A stretch of 64,000 nt of DNA from Phoma sp. XZ068 (Eukaryota > Ascomycota > Dothideomycetes > Pleosporales > Didymellaceae). The DNA lies in assembly GCA_004835665.1 (NCBI GenBank), contig RBKR01000024.1:124001-188000 (forward strand), written 5' to 3'. The notes under the pieces were generated by a model. The model was given only the letters and a program-made list of their open reading frames with translations. It made no database searches and had not been told where the DNA came from. The translations under genes and the position numbers were made by a program. Shown piece by piece: positions 55,150 through 64,000 of this stretch (the first letter of the stretch is position 1; each line of letters starts with the position of its first letter).

Positions 55150-58100
55150 GATATAAACTCCTTCTGCCATAAAAGTGGAGATATTCTTAGGCCGTACAAC
55201 ACTTTGTTAACTTGCAGTATTGTGCCTAGTTTCTAATGCCTATAGGGCATTCTTATATACACTTCTTAGTCTATAGACGCGTGTACAAAGGCGTTTATTA
55301 TATTATACTGTCTAAGTTCTAGGTCGCAATAGGCAGCAATAGCTATTAACATTTAGAACAACTAGCTGGCTAGAGTAGCAGCATAGGTGTCTTATAATAT
55401 AATGTTTTGTTACTAGTTACCTTGTACTACTAGCCTTGCCTTGCACTTTAGAAGGTGATAGTTCTTATTAAGCTTGTATGTGTATACCTACATGCAGTTA
55501 AGGATCTGCTGCCCTGTTGCTCTAATCTTCTTAGCTAGGACTTCTGTCCAAGACTTTATCTTATAATAGCTATCTAGGTGCTCTTTCTTAGCTTCCTTAA
55601 ACTATTTGCAGAGTGTGTAGTCTTCTAGTTTTAAGTATGCAGTTAGTGAAGGTAGAAGTTAGTCTTAATAGGGCTTAAGTCCTTAAGCTAGGAGTTGTCT
55701 TATCTAAGCCTTATTAATAACTCTTCCTTAATAAGTTCTAATTAAACCTCCTTAAGTGCCTGTAATAAATGCAGCTTTCTATAGGACTGTGTCGTAACGT
55801 TCCTAATATATAATAGCAGTCCCTAAGTAGATTGCTTAAAAGTATCTGTATAAGTAAAGCTACTAGCAGCAGAGTAGATAGTAGCGTTAGGTACGCATAA
55901 GATATTTTTCTCCCTTAATAGTAGCTAGGTTGGCTTTCCTCTTCTTAAGTAGACTCTAGTTCTAAGACTGTCTTGTCTTTATAGAAGGTCTAAGTTTCTA
56001 GTTCTTTATAAGTTAGTTCTAGCAGTTTAACGCTTCTTATCTACATAGCAATCTTATTAAGAGTACTGTGCATAAGGTTGTCTATTAGATCTTTATTCTT
56101 GCTATTAAAAACAAAGTCTTTATTAAACACTATATCTCTTGTGCTTATAACTTTAGCTATAGAGGGGACCTATACTCTGTAGATGTTAGATAATTAGTAT
56201 CTAAAGTGGTATCCTATCTAGGCTCGGGGATTAAGGCGCTAGAGTTATAATTTGTTTTAGAGAGTGTTGCTAGTAAGTGCAAATGCCTTGCAACTATATG
56301 CTTTTAGGTGTACTTAGTTTAGCTTATGTAGTAGAGTAACTATCCTATTGTAGAGGGCTGCTCTAGTAAAGAAGACTTTGTATAGTAATCTCTATTTATT
56401 AGAGTAGTTTAGTGTTTAGTTGTATAGGTATACTGCAGCTCTAATAATTTCTAGCTACATTTCCTAGGGTAAGTTTGCATTAAGACGCATAGTGCGCGCT
56501 TTATCTTTTATTACACCCCCTAAGCATTCTGCTCCTCTATTTTGTGCTTAAGTATCTAGAGCAGAAGGCTCTAGCTAGATAGCATACACAGTGCACTATC
56601 TTGCAACTTTAGGCTTTGTTGCTGTAATTTCTCTATTACACTTAATTACCTTAACTATAATATTATATTGTTAGTAGAGAAATCGCGTTATTATATCTAG
56701 AAAGAAGATAATAGTCTTTGCTAGTCTGTTGTCATTAAAGTAGTAGTCCTATAGGAAACCTAAGTATCTGTTAGTAACTAGTAGCTAACTCTTCTCCTTG
56801 GTAGTACTTCTATCTTTATATAAGTAGAAATCAACTGCAAGGCGCTCGCCTAGCCCTTTGTTGTATATTTAAGGCGTCTACTTAATCTGTCTCTTGGTTT
56901 TAGCTCTCCTGCAAGCATTGCATTGCACTATAGTTATGCCTTTAATACACACCCCCTTAGATTAGTGAGCAAGGTGTTCTATTACAGCTAGCCTAGGATG
57001 CCCTATCTACTTGTGCTAGCGTAGTGCATTACCCTTCTGCGTAGGACGTTTAACTTAGAAGGTTGCTAGTTAAGCAGCAAAGGTAGCTCTATTTAGTAGT
57101 TGCTCTAGCACCTATTGTCCTTAAGAGACGCTTAGGCAGGCTACAGTTATATTGTCTAATTATTTAAGTAATATAGGGTTGTCTTTTGTATCCTACTAGA
57201 TGCCTTACTGTTAAAGCAGGCAGAAAGAGACAAGGTTATAGAGTATATCTAGACACAGGGCCACATTATATAGATTAAGCGTTGTCTATCCTTAAGGACT
57301 AACAAGGTTTAACTGTACTATTCTATATCCTTGTATCTATATCTAGGAGTTGCCCGCCTATAGATAATTAGAGGTAACTAGTAGTTGTAGATCTATAATC
57401 CTGCTCTTATTATTTATAACGTATATAGTTAAACCTAAGTTAAGAATAAAGCAGTCCTTTAGTAGATATTCCTGGGGCTGCGTCTAAAAGGACGCTGTTT
57501 CTATTAAGGCATTAATTATTAATACCTTGCAGCCTTGTAGTTATTCTTATAAGGCTTTAGGAGTAGGAGTATAGGATGTTTTAAATGCAGGAGTTTGCGT
57601 ACAGGATCACTTATATGCTCTAACTTAATTTTGTAAGTTAGCATCACTTTCTATTAATAACCTAACTAACTTAACAATAGCTAGATTTAGACTCTACTAC
57701 TGAGGAGCATTTTCTCTAAAGACATAATAATAGTCTTTTAGTTGGTGTAACTGTTTACAAGCAGGGCATCTCGCTCTAACAGCTTTTGCTGTGCTGTCTC
57801 TTACAACTTGCTTAGACTAGGCTCTTTAGCTATAAGTACGTTTCTGTTAGGTGTGTCCTTAACTCCCCTCTCTAGGGGCAGATAGCGCGCTTTCTACAAC
57901 ATGTAAGGCGTCCCTCTTTATACCTAGGATAGATTTACCATTAACTACAAAAGCAGAGCCCTCTCCTATTCTAAAAGCGCTCCTATAAGGCTTACCCTTT
58001 AGATAGTTAATGCTTATATGCTCTTAGAAGCGTTTTATTATCTCCTTTCTGTTTATTTTATTGTCTTGTCTACCTCTATCTTGGAAAGTATTTGCCTAAC

Positions 58101-58819
58101 TTAGAGCTACTTTCCTAACTAAGGTAATAAAGTTATCTAACACTGCGTTAAGGTCTAATACTTCTAGGACTTGCTTAGCTTCAGCATCTATTGCTAAGTA
58201 GTTGTATTCTAGGAGCTAGGTGTCCTAGCTCCTAGGTACTCTTATAGGTTTAAGCACTGTAAGGTACCTTGTGCAGGCTCTTGCCTTCTCTTCTTTAGCG
58301 TCAACGCTAACTATTTGTTTAAGGTTAACTATCTATTCGCGTATAGACTGTTATAGGGTATAGCAGTTCTTAAGGAGATAAGGGGAGACAGTGTTGTAGA
58401 TAAGCGCTACTACCTTGTCTAGACTCGCTTGCTCCTCTTTATAGCTTTTCTCTACTGTCTTGTACACCTCCTAGTTAAACTTGTAGAGTTTAACGTCTTC
58501 TTTCTATACTTTAAGACTGTTTAAAGTAAGGTTAGATACACGTGTTAGCAGTAGAGGTGTACTGTCTAAGCTGCTGCTCTAGGTTGCCCTTTATTTATAT
58601 TCTACAATCTCTAGTGTAATTAGTATTGTAGGCTTCTTCTGCAGTATCGCTGTACTGCTTAGGTTAATAATATCCTAAGTTTTAAGGGATAGGCAGCGCG
58701 ATTTAAGGGCTTAGATCTGTAGGGTAAATAACATGTAGTCTACTAGAGTAATTACGCTTGTTTTACGCATAGTTAAAAGCGATATTACTGTAATTAGTGA
58801 CAGCTGTGAGACTCTTAAT

Positions 58820-58961
58820 TATTAGATTTAATACTTGTATTGTGTTTATAACTTCTTGTCCTGCTTTTTCTAAATCTATGCTTGTGTGTTTTTATGCAAG
58901 CTTTTTGTAACCAGACTGTGCCCTATCTCGACCTCTAGCCTCTCTATCCTTATATCTAACA
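58820..58961 (-). repeat. 5' LTR of the old Copia element
   Basis: 142 bp matching 48599-48740 with a dozen or more differences, mostly C/T or G/A transitions; its outer TG reads TA. The 14-bp primer-region word lies immediately inside it. Confidence 0.75.
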
Positions 58962-60251
58962 CAATACTTAGAAAACAGGCAACTATAATCTTGTGCTAAA
59001 CTTTATAGCTATAGTACTTGTAATTAGAGAAGTAATTTTAGGGCTAACATATATAAGTTAAGCTATTTATTATAAAGTACTAACGTATAACTTCTTAGAT
59101 AAGTCATAAACTTATAATTAGTAGATAGTAGCTTAATAAGTAGAAGAATAGGGGGGATTAGTTTATACCTGCTAATATACACTAGGCTAGTGTTAAGGTT
59201 GTATCCTAAGCGAAGCTCGTGAATACTTCTAAGGTTAGTTCTTGGGGATAAGTGCTAGTACTAGAGGGTTGGTATAGATGCCTAGTAAAACACCGTAACA
59301 ACTATAGTTAATAACAAGTAGTACAGAGTATACTGTCTAGCTTGGAAGTGGGTTGAGTTCCAATAACAAGATTGATTAACGAGGTTGAATATAATGCTAT
59401 AAGGGCAGTGTTCCTAATTACTATATACTTATGAAATGTCTTGCTCGATGACGAGCGGAAGGAATGTATCCAATGCGACCCTGGTGTTGCTTGTTGATGA
59501 GCACCACATGTGTGTTATGCTCGTTGACGAGTGTCATCATTGGGACAACGCTCGTTGACAGCACTAGTCACGTGACGTGACCGTGCGGTCTCCTCTGTAT
59601 CCACCTGGCTTCGCTTCCTCGAGGAGTCAGGGTCCTGGTTGGGTATTTACTTGTCGCTGTGCCGTCCTCCTGTATGGGATCGTAACAGCTAGTAATTAGA
59701 ACTATATGCTATTGCTACTAAGCACTTTCTTCTTACTATATCCAAGTATAAGTATTATTTATGCAGTAGCTGAACCTAACAGATTAACAGTCAGCTATCC
59801 GAATAGAACTCAAGAGGGCAGTAACATTTTATGTTCGCGTTAAGTAATATACCACCTAGCTAGACATTGGGAGGGCATACGATTATAGGGTTGGACGGAG
59901 AACTACCATGCGTAGATATCAATGTCGATCCGACGTGGTCAGAGGCCCAACCTGTGACATATAGGAAGGCGTTAAGAAACCACTTGTTCTATAATATCTT
60001 GTATGTCATACCAGAAGGCTTTGAGTAGACGCCTAAAGTAGTACTTGATATCACATACACTTATTAAGGACAAGTATAGAGCCAATGAAGGAAACGTCAA
60101 ATAGAATCATTAAGTTTACTTGCACCACGTACTATATATATCTAGTCCAGTCTACGTGCTCTTTGTACGCTCCAACCCAAATGCTAGGAACCACAATATT
60201 TAAAACGTCTATCCTAATCTCTGTGCTTAAAGCGTTATATGCCCGCGTTAT
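58962..60251. other. AT-rich stretch with a GC-rich island, no gene
   Basis: Mostly AT-rich, stop-rich sequence. Between 59437 and 59687 lies a GC-rich island that starts TGTCTT and ends TAACA and contains four copies of a 14-bp hairpin motif; see the separate entry. The frame 60085-60540 on the plus strand is the shadow of the minus-strand gene. Confidence 0.5.
59443..59562. repeat. Four copies of a semi-palindromic 14-mer
   Basis: GCTCGATGACGAGC (59443-59456), GCTTGTTGATGAGC (59489-59502), GCTCGTTGACGAGT (59519-59532) and GCTCGTTGACAGC (59550-59562). Most copies can fold as a 5-bp stem with a TTGA or ATGA loop. Start-to-start spacing is 46, 30 and 31 bp. The surrounding 59437-59687 island begins TG and ends CA, so it could be a solo LTR of an unknown family, but no target duplication is seen. 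Confidence 0.6.
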
Positions 60252-61074
60252 TCAAAAGTCCCACAAGGTTCCAAAAGCATGCAACCCTGCCGCCCGACAG
60301 CCTTGCATCATCTCATCATTGCCCTGCATATTGCTCGTAATAAAGATGACCTCCGCGCCAAAGCTCTTCCAGGTATCTTTCAGCAGCTGCACACTGTCTG
60401 GCCTGCCACCTCTCTTCTTTGAGTCCCACAAGATCATCCTCTTAGGCTCGATGTGCTTCTTGATGAGACTAGTAATCGTAGGTCCGAAGGTACGTTCCTG
60501 GTCGGAGCCAATCCAGATTAGAAACCAGTCAGGACTTTGAATGCATGTTGAAAGAGCGGCGCTGATGCCGGTTCCGGTGCAGACCCGGATGCCACGCTTG
60601 TACATTGCGGAGGCGTGACCGACGCCGGCTATGGTACATCAGCAAAGCGTGGTTATAAGAGAGCGGGAAAAATAACATACCAAACTTCAGCTCCCGTGTC
60701 CAGACCGTCCTTGGAGGATCTGCAACGAGGTATCTGGTGAAGTTGCCCTGCATACCGCAGATCATGTAGTGGTGCGTAGCTTTTCGGCCTTTGCTGATAA
60801 TACCAAAGGCATGGTACTCCATAATAGAAGTTCGACTGATGCGTCCTAGAAGCCCTTGCTGCATGCCACGCTCGAATTTGAGAACTGCTACTTTAGGTGA
60901 CGGGATCTCGACCTCGACTGGGACTTCCCGCAGTGTGACCCAAGGGGTAAGAACGCGGTAATTAGTTAGTAAGGATCCTGCTGGTAGGTACAAGGCACTT
61001 ACAAGACTGTTATGAAGATAGCGAACTATAATTCTTGTGCGCTTAGTAGAGAGTGCGCGTCTGTTCTCTACTTG
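60252..61074 (-). pseudogene. TmpA-like flavoprotein/ferric-reductase-type C-terminal fragment
   Basis: Open from 61074 down to a natural-looking stop at 60252 with one 52-bp intron (60629-60680; joining LKF to AGVGHASAMYKRG). Sequence: LLTNYRVLTPWVTLREVPVE, VAVLKFERGMQQGLLGRISR, MEYHAFGIISKGRK, YMICGMQGNFTRYLV, then the nucleotide-binding part GIRVCTGTGISAALSTCIQS, WFLIWIGSDQERTFG, MILWDSKKRGGRPD, FITSNMQGNDEMMQGCRAAG and a final GTLWDF. This matches, from memory, the C-terminal oxidoreductase region of fungal TmpA-type membrane flavoproteins, some fused to adenylation domains, linked to conidiation signals in Aspergillus. Everything upstream (membrane helices, adenylation part) is missing and replaced by AT-rich DNA. 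The remaining part is undamaged. Confidence 0.65.
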
Positions 61075-61629
61075 CTAACTTTGATATTGTAGGTATTACC
61101 TATGATTACAAAAGCCTATGTTATCTGGCCAAAACAGTTAGCATTAAGGTTAAGTTGGCCAATAGTACGTACGGCAAGTCCTAGCCACCCAATAAACCTA
61201 TAGTGTTTTTCAAAGGCATTGTGATGGGTACTAACCAAGACGTTAGATGTTGGTAACATAATACAGTTGTAAGTTACTTACTTGCGCACCTATGGGAAGG
61301 CACTAATTACAGAAATAATAATAAAGATAGTTGTGACAATACTACTTGCAATCACAGCTGGATGTTAAACAGCCTCGTATCGTACTATGTCGACGATCTT
61401 GTATACAAGCCAGCTGTGGATACGTTAGCTTGTTAATCTTAGCTTAGTTTGATTAACCTACGCTGCGCTAGATAGTGCGCAACCCAAGTGAACACTGCCT
61501 AGATGCTGCAACACAGAATTGGCTACCAGTTTAACACGCAATAGAGCCCACTAGTTGTTGGTATTAGTAATAGTTTCTAATCGAGTGCGGAGAAACGTAC
61601 ATTTCGTAGCCTATATATAACTACTAAAT
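61075..61629. other. AT-rich, no gene
   Basis: About 550 bp of AT-rich sequence between the flavoprotein fragment and element 4. No recognisable feature. Confidence 0.45.
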
Positions 61630-61631
61630 AC

Positions 61632-63770
61632 CCGTGCGCGTCGCCGCAACGATTGAATCGGCGCAACGATTGCTAAACACGAAAACAGACCCTATTAAAG
61701 ATAAGGCTGCAGAGCCACCCACAATAGCTATTATTATAAGGTTCTATGGTGGGATAGGGTAAGATGCCATACAATTAATCTGTACTATCTGAATTTCTTT
61801 AGGATAGTAATACTGCAGCCCCTAGTAGTAATCTTAGGCGGTAGTAGAGGTAGAGGTTCCTTACTACTTGCACTACTTGCACTACTACTACACCTCTTTA
61901 CACACTTGTCTTTTTAGGCAAGCTGCTTTAAAGCTACTCTCTTACCCTTTTAGGGTTGTTTTACAGAATTTAAGAAGTTTACAGCCTGTTTTTCCTGCTC
62001 TCTTAGTTGTTTCTTTTTAGCTGCTTCTTTAGCCTTCCTTTTCTTCTCCTTCTCCCTCTCCTTTTTAAGTCTCTCTCTCTCCTCACGCTTCTCTTCTGCA
62101 AGTTTCTTGTTAAGCAAGGCATTAGAAGCCCTAAGCTCTTTTATATCTGCTTTTTAGAGTTTTTCCTGCTCCTCTGCCTTCTCTCTTACTACATGTCTTT
62201 CAGCAGCCTCTCTAAGCTTTCTAGGGGACCACATAACAGCACTACCTTGGTATTCACCCTCCTGTTGTAGATTAAGAGTCCTGCCCTTCTTATTGTGCTT
62301 CTTTTTTATAGCTAAAGATTCTCTTAAGCCTGAGTTTTTATAGAGTAACAACTTATTCTAAACTTAGAGATAGTGAATAGTGTAAGTAACCTTTCTAGCC
62401 TCTTTTTCAGCCCTATCCTTTACTGCTGATTAAATAACCTCTCTTATCTTTCTTTAATTAGCCTCTAAAAGCGTATCTAAAGTAGAATTGTTGTCCTTAT
62501 TATTAGGAGTCTCCTAGTAGAACCTCTTAAGTACAACTTCACGCTCTTTAGGCTAGATCCTAGTAGCTTAAAAAGAACTTAAGATAGTCTTCTTCCTAAA
62601 TAAGGAGATCTAGGCAGACTAAAACAATAGAAAGAAATCTCCTTTCTTAGTAGGAAGAATGCCTATTAACTTTTAGAGGTAGATAACAAGCTTAGCAGAG
62701 TATAAGGATAAAAGAGGGTTAAACATCACTATATTAAGTGGCTGAAGGGTGTAAGTTAAATGAGGAGGATAGATTATTAAGAGGATCCTGTTGTTAGTAC
62801 AGAACTTAATAAAATCTATGGTGAGGTGAGATTATAGCTATCTAGGATAAGTAACCTCTAAGCTCTCCCTGCTTTGGCCTTGGTGTAGCAATTAAACACC
62901 TGGGTAAGCTATGCAAACCTAAGATTATTATTACTCTATCTAGAAGGTAATGAGCTAACAAAGACTTGGTGCTCCTCCTTGATATCCTCTACCTAGGTTG
63001 ATCTGATGTTGCCATTTGCAGCCTTAAAGATAATACTTGGTGGAAGAGCAGTTCTATCAGCCCCAATACAAGCCAGGACTGATATCTATTCACGTGAACT
63101 ATCTTAAAGTGAATCTTTGACTTGCTTTCTCTCCTAAATTTGCCTGCTAAAGACTCTCTTGGTTCTCTTAATGCTGCCTACTATAAAGCCTTTTTTATCT
63201 ATATTGTAGGTATTCTTAGGCAGTATATTATACTGCTCCATCTTGGCATGAAGTAGATTAAAGTATTAGTTGTATTTCTACTCTAAATCAGCCTTGTGGC
63301 GATTGCGGTCTATCCTAGAGGTCTATTTAGTAATAAGATTGTCTTAATTCCTGTAGATGAATCTAGTAACCTAACCTTCTCCTACCTCTCCTTTGTAGAT
63401 ACAAGAGGCAAAACTCCTAATTATCTCTCTTGTGGGTGGAAGGCCTTGCTCTGTGAGTCTGGTGATGTACTTTACAAGCTCTAACTCCTGTCGTGGGCTG
63501 AGCAATTGCTGCTTAATTGCCTGGTCTGTTCTTAAAGCTTGAATCTGTTTATGCCTTCTAGACAGTGTAACTCTGTGCACGCTATAGATGTTAGCAATTC
63601 TAGTATATGTAAAATGTTTTCCCTTATTCAGGCTTTTAATTGCCGCGAGCGCTTCCTCAATCCGACTCATATTGATGGAGTTGTGACGCGTTGAAGTTTG
63701 GTGTTGGTTTGGTGTTTTGAAGTTCCGGCGATTGTTGCGCCGATCCGATCGTTGCGGCGACGCGCACGGG
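61632..63770 (-). mobile_element. Pogo-like DNA transposon 4, RIP-decayed
   Basis: A complete 2139-bp element. Left CCCGTGCGCGTCGCCGCAAC and the inward-read right end begin with the same bases; the inverted repeat runs ~44 bp with a few mismatches. TA lies on both sides (61630-61631, 63771-63772), and the right TA is also the start TA of element 5. The minus-strand transposase is decayed: N-terminal helix-turn-helix, NIDKKGF and RLLILDSYNLT catalytic segments, and a Lys/Glu-rich tail near 62.0-62.3 kb, with TAG/TAA throughout. Confidence 0.85.
63371..63670 (-). pseudogene. N-terminal piece of element 4 transposase
   Basis: ATG 63670 opens MSRIEEALAAIKSLNKGKHF, helix-turn-helix IANIYSVHRVTLSRRHKQIQ, then LLSPRQELELVKYITRLTEQ and GLPPTREIIRSFASCIYKGE before a stop. 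This is the DNA-binding half only; the catalytic part continues in decayed form to about 62.6 kb. Confidence 0.75.
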
Positions 63771-63772
63771 TA

Positions 63773-64000
63773 CCGTGATCGGCCACCCGATGCGCACGGT
63801 TACCCGATGCGCACGGTTACCCGATGCACACCCTACCTTAATTTATCTTGTTTTTGAACCTACTATAGCTTAACACTACAATGCCTTTACAAGAAGCCCT
63901 TGCAGAGATAGATAGATTAAAACCAGGAGCAAAACTTTCATACCAAGCACTTGCTAAAAAATATGGTTGCAGCCGATCAACTTTGACGCGTTAACACTAA
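63773..64000 (+). mobile_element. Pogo-like DNA transposon 5, 5' end (runs off window)
   Basis: Starts CCGTGATCGGCCACCCGATG after the TA at 63771-63772. ATG 63881 begins MPLQEALAEIDRLKPGAKLS and ends at a TAA (63992) after the helix-turn-helix. Its visible ~213 bp are identical to the corresponding end of element 2, except for one extra 17-bp copy of a repeat within the terminus (CGCACGGTTACCCGATG). The shared premature stop shows that both copies descend from one already mutated sequence. Confidence 0.85.

Larger units (their letters stand above)
48599..58961 (-). mobile_element. Old RIP-decayed Copia element, split by a young one
   Basis: Bounded by two 142-bp LTRs (48599-48740, 58820-58961) that differ mainly by transitions. 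A polypurine tract (minus AAGGGGGTG) adjoins the left LTR, and the primer-site word ATTAAGAGTCTCAC adjoins the right LTR. Minus-strand gag and pol are recognisable by collinearity with the inner element (for example TPTPKAL, FIL, TPRPSLS-like spacing is absent) but contain very many TAA/TAG codons and an extreme AT bias. Excluding the insert, it is ~5.13 kb, against 5.23 kb for the inner copy. The insert at 49919-55149 split its reverse-transcriptase region. No clear target duplication flanks the outer LTRs. Confidence 0.8.

Noticed and set aside
48594..58966. Target-site duplication for the old Copia element
   Set aside because: The five bases outside the two LTRs (CCTCT and CAATA) do not match, even allowing for transitions.
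59437..59687. Calling this a definite solo LTR
   Set aside because: It begins TG and ends CA but flanking 5-mers do not match and no internal retroelement sequence of the same family is present, so only the repeat motif is reported.
60085..60540. 151-codon plus-strand frame
   Set aside because: Its second half is antisense to the clearly conserved flavoprotein exon.
1..64000. CRISPR arrays, operons or bacterial signals
   Set aside because: Introns, fungal families and RIP-type decay show a eukaryotic genome; no regularly spaced direct repeats of CRISPR type were seen.

Overview
The window reads as a transposon-rich stretch of a filamentous ascomycete (Pezizomycotina) genome. Protein-coding genes carry 40-80 bp GT-AG introns and belong to fungal families (CFEM/rhodopsin-type membrane protein, 2EXR, BTB, Zn2Cys6, HET, SLN1-type hybrid histidine kinase). 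Transposons include pogo/Fot1-like DNA elements, Copia retroelements, a Tad-like LINE and a Mutator-like remnant. Most old copies are AT-rich and full of CAA/CAG-to-TAA/TAG stops, which is what repeat-induced point mutation (RIP) leaves behind. A Dothideomycete (Pleosporales) is my best guess from the mix of families, but that is inference only.

Layout. 1-8 kb is a host-gene segment: a 2EXR protein (+), a decayed FAD-linked sterol-reductase-like gene (-), a LURP-one-related protein (+) and a CFEM-domain rhodopsin-fold membrane protein (-). 8-11.5 kb holds a gutted Mutator-like transposase and an unusual tract dense in GTCAGC. 11.6-22.6 kb is a transposon nest: three pogo elements joined at their ends, a HET fragment and a Copia remnant with its 3' LTR. 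22.6-25.1 kb contains two paralogous orphan genes on the minus strand. 27-33.3 kb is four more pogo-like elements. 34.8-38.3 kb is a broken SLN1-type hybrid histidine kinase. 39-42.1 kb holds the 3' part of a LINE, into which 182 bp of large-subunit rRNA has been inserted, followed by a decayed DUF7924-type gene. 42.8-47.3 kb is a second host island with an intact BTB gene and a gene fusing a Zn2Cys6 DNA-binding domain to a maltose-type acetyltransferase. 48.6-59.0 kb is an old RIP-decayed Copia element that was hit by a young, intact Copia element of the same broad group. 60.3-61.1 kb is a C-terminal fragment of a TmpA-like flavoprotein. 61.6-64 kb holds two further pogo elements that share one TA.

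The most notable points are these. The young Copia element has gag and pol in one frame separated only by UGA followed by CUAG, a known leaky-stop context, and the old relative also has a stop followed by CUA at the aligned position. The LSU rRNA piece sits in the LINE so cleanly that leaving it out rejoins the two reading frames. Pogo elements repeatedly land at or inside the ends of other pogo elements. Two pogo ends 47 kb apart are identical down to shared premature stops.

All calls are from reading the sequence. Intron positions are my own splice-site assignments, and family names come from remembered motifs, not searches.
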